Source: Opitutaceae bacterium UBA4094
GTDB taxonomy: Bacteria > Verrucomicrobiota > Verrucomicrobiia > Opitutales > Opitutaceae
Direction of reading: 5' to 3'
Assembly (NCBI GenBank): GCA_002382525.1
Contig: DFYA01000076.1
Coordinates: forward strand, 3,295-13,373
Length of the DNA stretch: 10,079 nucleotides
Each line of letters opens with the position of its first letter. Within the stretch, counting starts at the first letter, position 1. Shown in pieces: positions 1-6,039 of the stretch. The notes under the pieces were generated by a model. It did not search any database, was not told the origin of the DNA, and saw only the letters and a list, made by a program, of their open reading frames with translations. A program made the translations under genes and the position numbers.

Positions 1-1
1 C

Positions 2-472
2 TCCGCCCCTCGCCACCGCCGCCTCTTCGCCGACGGAAAATTCTTCACCCCCGACCAACGCGCGATCTTCCATTTTGACGAACCGCGTCCCATGCCCGAG
101 CCGCCCTGCGGCGCGTATCCGTTCCTCCTCAACACCGGACGCGGCTCCTCCGCCCAATGGCACACCGGCAGTCGCACCAACAAGAGCGACGTCCTGCGCA
201 AGCTCGCGCCCACATCCCTCTACGTAGAGATCAACCCGACCGACGCCGCCCGCCTCAACATCGCCCACAACGACGCCGTCCTCGTCTCCTCCCGCCGCGG
301 AGACGCTCCCGCCTTCGCCGTCGTCACGTCAACCGTGCAACCCGGCCAGCTCTTCATGCCGATGCATTTCGACGCCGTGAACCGCCTCACCTTCCCCGCC
401 TTCGACCCCCACTCGCGCCAACCCAGCTACAAAGCCTGCGCCGTCCGCCTTACCCGCGTCACTCGTGCCTAA
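2..472 (+). CDS. Assimilatory-type nitrate reductase, C-terminal part (5' end outside window)
   Basis: Reading frame 2 is open from the window edge to the TAA at 470-472, giving the last 156 residues of a molybdopterin oxidoreductase. Before the internal Met at 92 the frame already encodes RLFADGKFFTPD, the stretch that precedes the C-terminal lobe in NasA/NarB-type enzymes. The rest is the molybdopterin-dinucleotide binding domain: LLNTGRGSSAQWHTGSRT contacts the cofactor in this family, and the end reads LTFPAFDPHSRQPSYKACAV, close to the assimilatory NarB/NasC ending. Such enzymes reduce nitrate to nitrite in the cytoplasm for nitrogen assimilation. The catalytic N-terminal part and its Fe-S site lie outside the window, so 'assimilatory' rests on the C-terminal signature only. 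A formate dehydrogenase-like paralogue is less likely. Confidence 0.85.
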   Translation, partial: SAPRHRRLFADGKFFTPDQRAIFHFDEPRPMPEPPCGAYPFLLNTGRGSSAQWHTGSRTNKSDVLRKLAPTSLYVEINPTDAARLNIAHNDAVLVSSRRGDAPAFAVVTSTVQPGQLFMPMHFDAVNRLTFPAFDPHSRQPSYKACAVRLTRVTRA

Positions 473-481
473 TCGCTTTTC

Positions 482-504
482 GTAGGCCGCCTGCTTGCAG
501 CCGC
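482..504 (+). repeat. Dispersed palindromic repeat, copy 1 (GTAGGCCGC family)
   Basis: Starting 9 nt after the nitrate reductase stop codon, GTAGGCCGCCTGCTTGCAG is shared exactly with positions 5427-5445, about 4.9 kb away, and the two copies then diverge by one base (GCAGCC here, GCAGGC there). The core CTGC-TT-GCAG is a short hairpin, weaker than in the other copy. Two intergenic copies in 10 kb, both just after stop codons, suggest a genome-dispersed REP-like element that may stabilise or terminate transcripts. Function is inference. Confidence 0.6.
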
Positions 505-524
505 TCCCTCCGCCGCGTTCCGCC

Positions 525-542
525 TTTCGTGTATTTCGTGGT
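525..542 (+). repeat. Two 9-bp tandem units (TTTCGTGTA / TTTCGTGGT)
   Basis: Two adjacent 9-mers, TTTCGTGTA and TTTCGTGGT, are followed by TAAAAACTTCC. They are a T-variant of the 9-bp units at 611-637, so the same element type occurs twice in one spacer. Read on the other strand they give the AACCACGAAATACACGAAA-type phrase that I recall as a common intergenic repeat in environmental bacterial genomes; that recollection is general knowledge, not a search result. Confidence 0.6.
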
Positions 543-610
543 TAAAAACTTCCGCCTCCACAGCCTCCACGATCTCTGCCCGCCCAGCCGCATCGCCAGC
601 GCCTGATTTC

Positions 611-637
611 TTCCGTGTATTCCGTGTGTTCCGTGGG
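611..637 (+). repeat. Three 9-bp tandem units (TTCCGTGTA, TTCCGTGTG, TTCCGTGGG)
   Basis: Three back-to-back 9-mers share TTCCGTG and differ only in the last two bases. They lie 22 nt before the chosen ATG of the TauE/SafE gene. A GTG inside the array (626) would extend that gene by 11 residues, but those residues would be repeat-encoded, so I regard it as an artefact. The role of the array is unknown. Confidence 0.65.
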
Positions 638-658
638 CAACACTCTCCGTTCGTTCTC

Positions 659-1429
659 ATGTCGCCCGACTGGCTCCTGCTCCTCCTCCCGCTCTTCGCC
701 ATCGCCGCGCTTTACGCCGCCGTCGGCCACGGCGGCGCATCCGGTTACCTCGCCATCATGGCCCTCGCCGGCATCGCGCCCGCCGTCCTGAAGCCCACCG
801 CGCTCACGCTCAACCTCGCCGTCTCGCTCATCGGCACGATCCTCTTTTTCCGTGCGGGTCACTTCGCGTGGCGTCTCTTCTGGCCATTCGCCGTCAGCTC
901 GATCCCGTTCGCCTTCCTCGGCGGACACCTCTTGCTCCCCAGGCCCGCGTTCAAACTCCTCCTCGCGCTGGCCCTCGCGTTCGCCGCCGTCCGCCTCCTC
1001 ATCCCCGCGCCCGCTCCTTCCGCCCTCTCGTCGTCCTCCAGCGCTCCCGATCCCACCCTCCGCACCGCCCCGCTCCCGCTCGTCCTCCTCGCCGGCGCCG
1101 TCATGGGCCTCATCTCCGGACTCATCGGTGTCGGCGGCGGCATCTTCCTCACGCCGCTCCTCATGCTCACGCGCTGGGCCCACGCCAAAACCGCCGCAGC
1201 CGTCTCCGCGCCCTTCATCTTCGTCAACTCCGCCGCCGGTCTCGCCGGACACTCCGCTTCCCTCAACAACCTGCCACCCACCCCCACTCTCCTCGCACTC
1301 ATTTTCACCGTCGTGGCCGGCGGTTTTCTGGGAGCGCGCTGGGGAAGCATCCGGGCTCGCGCCGCGCAACTTCGCCCCGCCCTCGCCGCCGTCCTCGGCG
1401 TTGCCTGCCTGAAGCTCATCGTCTCGTAA
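659..1429 (+). CDS. TauE/SafE (TSUP) family membrane transporter
   Basis: The product is a 256-residue, highly hydrophobic protein of about 8 membrane segments, the usual TSUP length. It has the internal duplication typical of the family: GHGGASG at residues 23-29 in the first half and GLIGVGGGIFLTPLL at 154-168 in the second. A Ser-rich loop (about 121-135) joins the halves. Family members export sulfite, sulfoacetate or other small anions; the substrate here cannot be read from sequence. The start at ATG 659 puts the first membrane helix (WLLLLLPLFAIAALYA) right at the N-terminus; a GTG at 626 would add repeat-derived residues. No Shine-Dalgarno motif is visible. The gene lies between a nitrate reductase and two further anion-type transporters, so a link to N or S assimilation is possible but unproven. 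Confidence 0.85.
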   Translation: MSPDWLLLLLPLFAIAALYAAVGHGGASGYLAIMALAGIAPAVLKPTALTLNLAVSLIGTILFFRAGHFAWRLFWPFAVSSIPFAFLGGHLLLPRPAFKLLLALALAFAAVRLLIPAPAPSALSSSSSAPDPTLRTAPLPLVLLAGAVMGLISGLIGVGGGIFLTPLLMLTRWAHAKTAAAVSAPFIFVNSAAGLAGHSASLNNLPPTPTLLALIFTVVAGGFLGARWGSIRARAAQLRPALAAVLGVACLKLIVS

Positions 1430-1491
1430 GATTTCAGGGAGCGCGCGAGCCGACCGCGTGTCCTTGCGGCTGCCTTACATCGTTGCGCAAT

Positions 1492-1506
1492 CGTGGGTTT
1501 CCCACG
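1492..1506 (+). other. Perfect hairpin CGTGGG-TTT-CCCACG in the leader of the Na/Pi transporter gene
   Basis: A perfect 6-bp inverted repeat with a 3-nt loop lies 22 nt before ATG 1529 in the 99-nt spacer after the TauE/SafE gene. It could be a leader hairpin or a weak terminator, but no T-run follows. The rest of the spacer (1430-1491) shows no convincing promoter or Pho box. Confidence 0.4.
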
Positions 1507-1528
1507 TGAGTGCACCCTCGTTCACCGC

Positions 1529-3136
1529 ATGACTTCCTCCGTTTTCCAACTTCTAGGCGGCGTCGGCCTCTTCCTGCTCGGTATGGTGCTGATGACCGAC
1601 GGCCTCAAAGCCTTCGCCGGCGACGCCCTGCGCGGCGCCCTCGTTCGCTTCACTGGCACGCCCCTCAAGGCCTTTGCCTCCGGCGCGCTCGCCACCGTCA
1701 TGGTGCAATCGTCCAGCGCCACCACCGTCACCGTGATCGGCTTCGTGAGCGCCGGCCTGCTCACGTTTCCCCAAGCCGTCGGCATGGTCTTCGGCGCCAG
1801 CCTCGGCACCACCGGCACGGGTTGGATCGTCTCGGTCCTGGGTCTCAAGATCAGCGTCGGCACCTACGCCCTCCCGCTCGTCGGCGTCGGCGCGTTCTTC
1901 CGCCTGCTCGGCCGCGGACGCACCAAGTCCCTCGGCCTCGCCCTCGCCGGCTTCGGGTTAATTTTCATCGGCATCGAAACGCTCCAAGGCGCCATGCAAG
2001 GCCTCTCCAGCGTCTTCAATCTCGCCGCGCTTCCCTCGGCCGGACTCCTCGCGCACCTGCTCGCGCTACTCGTCGGCATCGTGCTCACGCTCGTCCTGCA
2101 ATCCTCCAGCGCCGCCGTCGCCACCACGCTCACCGCGTTGCACACCGGCTCGGTCAACTTCGAACAAGCCGCCTCCATCGTCATCGGCGCCGCCATCGGC
2201 ACCACCATCACCGGCGCCCTCGCTGCCATCGGCGGAAGCGTGCCCGCCAAACGCACCGCCGCCGCCCACATCTTGTTCAACCTCGCGACCGGCCTCATCG
2301 CGCTCCTGTTGCTGCCGGTGTTCCTGCGCGGTCTCGCGCTCGCCCAAACCCACTTCGGACTCGAACCCGGCGCCACCAGCCTCGCCGCGTTTCACACCGC
2401 GTTCATCGCCCTCGGCGTCGTGCTCTTCATGCCCTTCGTGCGGCCGTTCTCGCGGTTCATCGAGCGCCTCCTGCCCGACCGCGGACCCACGCTCACGCGC
2501 CACCTCGACGACTCGTTGCTGCACGCGCCGTCGGTCGCCCTCGAAGCCACGCGCCGCGCCCTCACCGAAACCGCGCGCGCCCACATCGACGGCATCGCCC
2601 GCGCCCTCGACGGCACCCCGCCCGCCGCCGACGCCGCCCAACCCGCCGCCGCACTCGACGCGATCCGCAGCTTCTTCGCGCGCATCCCGCCGGTAGGCGA
2701 AGGCGAACCGCCGTCCGCCCTGCGCGTCTCGCAACTGCACGCCATCGACCACCTCACCCGACTCGGCTCGCGTCTCGAACCGCCCGAGTCCGTGCGCAAG
2801 GCCCTGACCGATCCGCGCCTCGCCGCCAGCCGCGACATCGCCCGCCGCCTGCTCGCCACCGCCGCGACCGGACTCGCCTCAAACACGCCCGCCGACTGGC
2901 TCGACAGTGTCACCCGTGACGCCGCCGAACTCGCCGACATCCGTCGCGACGGACGCCCCGCGCTCCTCCAACGCACCGCCGACGGCGGCGTCGATCCAGC
3001 CGACGCGCTTGCCGTCCTCGATGCCATGCGCTGGCTCGATCGCATCGGTTATCACGCCTGGCGCGCGAGCCACCACCTCGCGAGCGATCCCGCCGCGCCG
3101 CTCTCCGTCGCGACTCCCGCAGACATCACCGCATGA
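1529..3136 (+). CDS. Na/Pi cotransporter (NptA/YjbB-type) with PhoU-like cytoplasmic tail
   Basis: The product is 535 residues. The membrane half (about 1-310) carries the two Na/Pi-II repeats: QSSSATT (60-66) then GASLGTT (89-95), and QSSSAAVATT (191-200) then GAAIGTT (220-226). These QSSS motifs form the sodium/phosphate site in SLC34-related proteins. The remaining about 200 residues are Arg/Ala/Asp-rich and helical, matching the PhoU-like tail of bacterial NptA/YjbB proteins. The family moves phosphate, with import or efflux depending on the member. ATG 1529 is preferred over the upstream GTG 1493 because the hydrophobic start SSVFQLLGGVGLFLLGM follows at once and the GTG lies inside a hairpin. 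The stop overlaps the next start as ATGA, which implies translational coupling with the SLC13 permease. Confidence 0.87.
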   Translation: MTSSVFQLLGGVGLFLLGMVLMTDGLKAFAGDALRGALVRFTGTPLKAFASGALATVMVQSSSATTVTVIGFVSAGLLTFPQAVGMVFGASLGTTGTGWIVSVLGLKISVGTYALPLVGVGAFFRLLGRGRTKSLGLALAGFGLIFIGIETLQGAMQGLSSVFNLAALPSAGLLAHLLALLVGIVLTLVLQSSSAAVATTLTALHTGSVNFEQAASIVIGAAIGTTITGALAAIGGSVPAKRTAAAHILFNLATGLIALLLLPVFLRGLALAQTHFGLEPGATSLAAFHTAFIALGVVLFMPFVRPFSRFIERLLPDRGPTLTRHLDDSLLHAPSVALEATRRALTETARAHIDGIARALDGTPPAADAAQPAAALDAIRSFFARIPPVGEGEPPSALRVSQLHAIDHLTRLGSRLEPPESVRKALTDPRLAASRDIARRLLATAATGLASNTPADWLDSVTRDAAELADIRRDGRPALLQRTADGGVDPADALAVLDAMRWLDRIGYHAWRASHHLASDPAAPLSVATPADITA

Positions 3137-4947
3137 CCACCCAACAGGCCCTCATCCTCGGCATCCTCGCACTCACCGTCGCGATGTTCGTCTTTGGCCG
3201 CTGGCGTCACGACATGGTCGCGATGGGCTCGTTGCTCCTCTGCGTCTTCTCCGGGCTCGTCTCTCCCGATGCCGCCTTCGCGGGCTTTGGACACCCCGCC
3301 GTCATCACCGTCGCATGCGTCCTCGTGCTCAGCCGCGCGCTGCAAACCACCGGCGCCGTCGATGCGCTCACGCGCAAAGTCCTCCCTGCGTCCGCCGGTC
3401 CCACGCTCACCATCGCCGCCATCACCGGTCTCGCGGCTGTTCTCTCGGCGTTCATGAACAACGTCGGCGCCCTCGCGCTGCTCATGCCGGTCGCGATCCA
3501 GATTTCCTCGCGCCTCAACCTTCCGCCGGGACGCGTGCTCATGCCTCTCGCCTTCGGTTCCATCCTCGGCGGCATGACGACCCTCATCGGCACCCCGCCC
3601 AATCTCATTGTATCCGGTTTCCGGGCACAACAAGGCGCGGGCAGCTACGGGCTGTTCGATTTCTCCCCGGTCGGCGTCGCCGTCGCCGGAGCCGGCGTGT
3701 TGTTCGTCGCCTTGGTCGGCTGGCGTCTCGTGCCCGCGCGCACCCGCGCCGGCGTCGAGGGCTTCGACACGGGCGCCTATCTCACCGAGGCCAAGATTGT
3801 CGAAGGCGGAAAATCCGACGGCAAATCCCTGCGCGATCTCGGCCCCATCCTCGAAGCCTCCGACGCACAAATCGTGGGACGCGTTCGCGGTTCCCACCGT
3901 GTCGCCGCCATTTCACCCGATCATATTCTCCACGCCGACGACATCCTCGCCATCGAAGCCGAACCGGAATCCCTCGCCCAGGTCCTCAGCAGCCTGGGCC
4001 TCACGCTCGTCGAGGACGTGAAGGAGAAAGACAAACCAACCGAAAAAACCCTTATCGGCCCCGAAGCACCTAAACCCGTCCCCCAAGACGCCGAGGTCGT
4101 TCTCCAGGAAATCGCGGTCCGCCCCGATGCCGACCTGATCGGGCGCTCCGCCACCGACCTGCAGCTGCGCAGCCGCCATGGCATCAACCTCCTCGCCTTG
4201 TCGCGCCAAGGCCGCCGTTCAATCAAACGCCTCCGCTCCGAGCGTTTCCTCGCCGGCGATGTGCTCCTCATGCAGGGCTCCGCCGAAGCGATAAACGCCT
4301 TCGCGTCGGACAACGGCTGCGTCCCCCTCGCCCGCCGCGAAATCCGCGTGCCCGATCCTCGTCGCGCCGTGCTTGCCTCCATCATCATGGGACTCGCCGT
4401 GGCCGGCGCGGCTTTCGGACTGCTCCCCGCCGCCGTGGCGTTCGCCGCCGGCGTGCTTGCCTCAATGGCCTTCAAGGTCACGCCTGTCCGCACCGTTTAC
4501 GAAGCCGTCGATTGGCCCGTCGTCGTGTTGTTGGCCGCGTTGATCCCGGTGGCCGACGCCATGGCGACGACCGGAGCGGCCGACCTCGTCTCGCGTGCGT
4601 TGCTTGAGAACGTCGCCCAAGGCCACGCCGTCATGGCGCTGGTGTTGATCCTCGTCGTCACGATGACGTTGTCCGACTTCATGAACAACGCCGCGACCGC
4701 CGCCGTGATGTGTCCCATCGCACTCAGCACGGCGACCCAGCTCGCGGTCAACGCCGACTCCTTCCTGATGGCCGTCGCCATCGGCGCCTCCTGCGCGTTT
4801 CTCACGCCGATCGGCCACCAAAACAACACGCTCATCCTCGGCCCCGGCGGCCTCCGCTTTGGCGATTATTGGCGCCTCGGCCTGCCCTTGGAGCTCCTCG
4901 TGATCGCCGTCGCCGTCCCCGCACTGCTCCACTTCTGGCCCCTGTGA
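3133..4947 (+). CDS. SLC13-family anion permease with two TrkA-C (RCK_C) domains
   Basis: The product is 604 residues. N-terminal membrane segments (about 5-205) include FMNNVGALALLMPVA (107-121) and LIGTPPNLIVSG (151-162), and the C-terminal half repeats them as SDFMNNAATAAVMCP (514-528) and FLTPIGHQNNTLI (556-568). Between them lie two soluble TrkA-C-like domains, about 218-297 and 321-398, the second including GRSATDLQLRSRHGINLLALSR. This arrangement is typical of SLC13/DASS permeases such as the SAC1/SLT sulfate transporters and YfbS. Likely substrates are sulfate or other divalent anions, with ligand control through the TrkA-C domains; the substrate is inference. Its ATG overlaps the stop of the Na/Pi gene by 4 nt, so the two are probably one transcription unit. 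Confidence 0.87.
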   Translation: MTTQQALILGILALTVAMFVFGRWRHDMVAMGSLLLCVFSGLVSPDAAFAGFGHPAVITVACVLVLSRALQTTGAVDALTRKVLPASAGPTLTIAAITGLAAVLSAFMNNVGALALLMPVAIQISSRLNLPPGRVLMPLAFGSILGGMTTLIGTPPNLIVSGFRAQQGAGSYGLFDFSPVGVAVAGAGVLFVALVGWRLVPARTRAGVEGFDTGAYLTEAKIVEGGKSDGKSLRDLGPILEASDAQIVGRVRGSHRVAAISPDHILHADDILAIEAEPESLAQVLSSLGLTLVEDVKEKDKPTEKTLIGPEAPKPVPQDAEVVLQEIAVRPDADLIGRSATDLQLRSRHGINLLALSRQGRRSIKRLRSERFLAGDVLLMQGSAEAINAFASDNGCVPLARREIRVPDPRRAVLASIIMGLAVAGAAFGLLPAAVAFAAGVLASMAFKVTPVRTVYEAVDWPVVVLLAALIPVADAMATTGAADLVSRALLENVAQGHAVMALVLILVVTMTLSDFMNNAATAAVMCPIALSTATQLAVNADSFLMAVAIGASCAFLTPIGHQNNTLILGPGGLRFGDYWRLGLPLELLVIAVAVPALLHFWPL

Positions 4948-4958
4948 AACCGCCCCTC

Positions 4959-4971
4959 GGAGTATCACTCC
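4959..4971 (+). other. Small inverted repeat GGAGT-ATC-ACTCC
   Basis: A 5-bp stem with a 3-nt loop sits in the 37-nt gap between the SLC13 stop and the next ATG. It contains GGAG, the only Shine-Dalgarno-like bases before 4985, but these are about 22 nt upstream, too far for normal use. It may be chance. Confidence 0.25.
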
Positions 4972-4984
4972 ACCGATTTCCTCG

Positions 4985-5410
4985 ATGAATTACGCGCTCT
5001 ACATCCTCAAAGGCTTTCTTTTCAGCATCGGCCTTATCCCGCTGGTCATCGCCTCCACTTGGTTTTTCCACAGCTTTCCCCTGCTTGGCCTCGATAGCAT
5101 CACCGAGTTTTCCGTCGATAAATCGAAGCTCGAACTCGGTGAAATGAAGCTCACCAAGAACAACGACGGTGCCACCGGCATGGGCGAGATCACCAACCAC
5201 TCCGGGACGGACTGCAACTTCGTCCAACTCGACTGCGAACTCCGCCTCGACGGGAAACTGATCGGGCATACCACGGCCATGGTCTCCGCGCTCGCCGCAA
5301 AATCGACCCGCGCTTACACCGCTTACTTCAGCGACCTCCCGCGCGATGTGGACGTGTCTCGTCTGCAGGCCCGCGTGATCGTGACTCAAGCCTACAACAT
5401 CGACGAGTAA
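4985..5410 (+). CDS. Small membrane-anchored protein with FxLYD-like domain
   Basis: The product is 141 residues with one N-terminal membrane segment (about 5-27, LYILKGFLFSIGLIPLVIAS) and a soluble beta-type domain. Residues 66-116 (MGEITNHSGTDCNF, QLDCELRLDGKLIGH, then ALAAKSTRAYTAYF) follow the pattern of FxLYD domains: a 'GxxxN' start, a strand ending in a variant of FxLYD (here FVQLDCEL), 'DGK..G', and a spacing turn before a final strand. Such proteins are common, exported or anchored, and of unknown function. The gene follows the SLC13 gene by 37 nt on the same strand and may be its last cotranscribed neighbour. Its codons are somewhat more AT-rich than the surrounding genes. The FxLYD match is from pattern memory, not a profile search. 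Confidence 0.65.
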   Translation: MNYALYILKGFLFSIGLIPLVIASTWFFHSFPLLGLDSITEFSVDKSKLELGEMKLTKNNDGATGMGEITNHSGTDCNFVQLDCELRLDGKLIGHTTAMVSALAAKSTRAYTAYFSDLPRDVDVSRLQARVIVTQAYNIDE

Positions 5411-5426
5411 GCCCCCGCTTGCTCAT

Positions 5427-5490
5427 GTAGGCCGCCTGCTTGCAGGCGCTTCGTTGGCCGCTTCGGAGCGCGAGCAAGCTCGCGGCCTAC
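5427..5490. repeat. Nested inverted repeat: GTAGGCCGC ... GCGGCCTAC with two inner hairpins
   Basis: GTAGGCCGC (5427-5435) is perfectly inverted as GCGGCCTAC (5482-5490). Each arm runs into its own perfect 7-bp palindrome: CGCCTGC-TT-GCAGGCG (5433-5448) and CGCGAGC-AA-GCTCGCG (5469-5484). The arms can pair with each other or fold singly, as in paired REP (BIME-like) elements. The left arm matches copy 1 at 482. It lies between two convergent genes, where a bidirectional terminator or REP element is expected. ACCCCGGGGT, a 10-bp palindrome, follows at 5489-5498. Confidence 0.65.
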
Positions 5491-5540
5491 CCCGGGGTTT
5501 CCAATCATCCCGGCAACCACCCAGAACGGTCCGTCGGAGC

Positions 5541-5558
5541 GGCGGCAATCCTGCCGCC
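5541..5558. terminator. Perfect hairpin GGCGGCA-ATCC-TGCCGCC between convergent genes
   Basis: A perfect 7-bp stem with a 4-nt loop lies 16 nt past the stop of the minus-strand Rrf2 gene and downstream of the plus-strand FxLYD gene. It is strong enough to act as a bidirectional transcript end, but no T-run follows on either strand, so intrinsic termination is unproven. It could instead be another dispersed palindrome. Confidence 0.4.
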
Positions 5559-5574
5559 CCTTCCGTTGCCGTCA

Positions 5575-6039
5575 TTAGCGCCGCTTAGCGCCGATTAGTG
5601 GTTGCCCTTCCGCTCCGGACGTCTTCGCCGCCGCCCGCTGAAACACATCCAGCCGCGTGTTCTTCAGATACGCGGTCCACTCGGAATCCATCTTCAACAA
5701 ACTGTCGTGCATCGGACAGGGCTCGCCGTGTCCGCACCAGTTCGGCCCGAACGGACACATGATGCGCGTGTCCTGCCGCTCGAACTCCTCGACAATATCC
5801 AACAACGAGATCTCTGCGGGCGCCTTCGCCAACCAATACCCGCCACCCGGCCCGCGGCTGCCGTCGACCAATCCCAGCGACGACACGATCGTCAGCACCT
5901 TGGCCACCACCGGCTGCGGCAAGTCACGTTTCGCGGCGATGTCGGCTGAACTGAGCTTTGTCTTTCCGCCGTCATAGATCTCCGCGAGCAGGCTCATGGC
6001 GGAGATGGCGGTCTGGGCGGTCTTTCCGAAACGGATCAT
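5575..6039 (-). CDS. Rrf2-family transcriptional regulator with three-cysteine Fe-S motif
   Basis: The product is 154 residues, the normal Rrf2 length. It starts MIRFGKTAQTAISAMSLLAE, has a winged helix-turn-helix (about 28-56, SADIAAKRDLPQPVVAKVLT), the family wing RGPGGGYWLAK (62-72), and then three cysteines C95, C102 and C108 in CPFGPNWCGHGEPCP. NsrR and IscR ligate an Fe-S cluster with similar three-Cys sets, usually spaced 5 and 5; here the spacing is 6 and 5. The protein could sense NO, redox or Fe-S status. Its start overlaps the stop of the NrfD-like gene as ATGA, so it is the last gene of the cytochrome/FeS/NrfD operon. Control of that operon and of napDA is plausible from context; the exact signal is unknown. 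The last codons contain a short GCGCCG-N-TTA tandem. Confidence 0.88.
   Translation of the reverse strand: MIRFGKTAQTAISAMSLLAEIYDGGKTKLSSADIAAKRDLPQPVVAKVLTIVSSLGLVDGSRGPGGGYWLAKAPAEISLLDIVEEFERQDTRIMCPFGPNWCGHGEPCPMHDSLLKMDSEWTAYLKNTRLDVFQRAAAKTSGAEGQPLIGAKRR

Noticed and set aside
626..658. GTG start adding 11 residues to the TauE/SafE protein
   Set aside because: The added residues would be encoded by the 9-bp tandem repeat and would precede a natural N-terminal membrane helix.
542..1369. Minus-strand 275-residue open frame rich in Glu, Gly and Arg
   Set aside because: It is antisense to the TauE/SafE gene, of very low complexity, and arises from the strong C bias of the coding strand.
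1510..2919. Plus-strand 469-residue Arg/His/Pro-rich open frame
   Set aside because: It is an out-of-frame reading of the Na/Pi transporter; it has no fold-like pattern, while the other frame has clear family motifs.
2907..4073. Plus-strand 388-residue Arg-rich open frame spanning the Na/Pi and SLC13 genes
   Set aside because: It crosses two well-supported genes in the wrong frame and is low complexity.
5411..5574. Possible CRISPR or tRNA in the convergent spacer
   Set aside because: The repeats are mirrored palindromes without regular spacers, and no cloverleaf or T-arm sequence is present.
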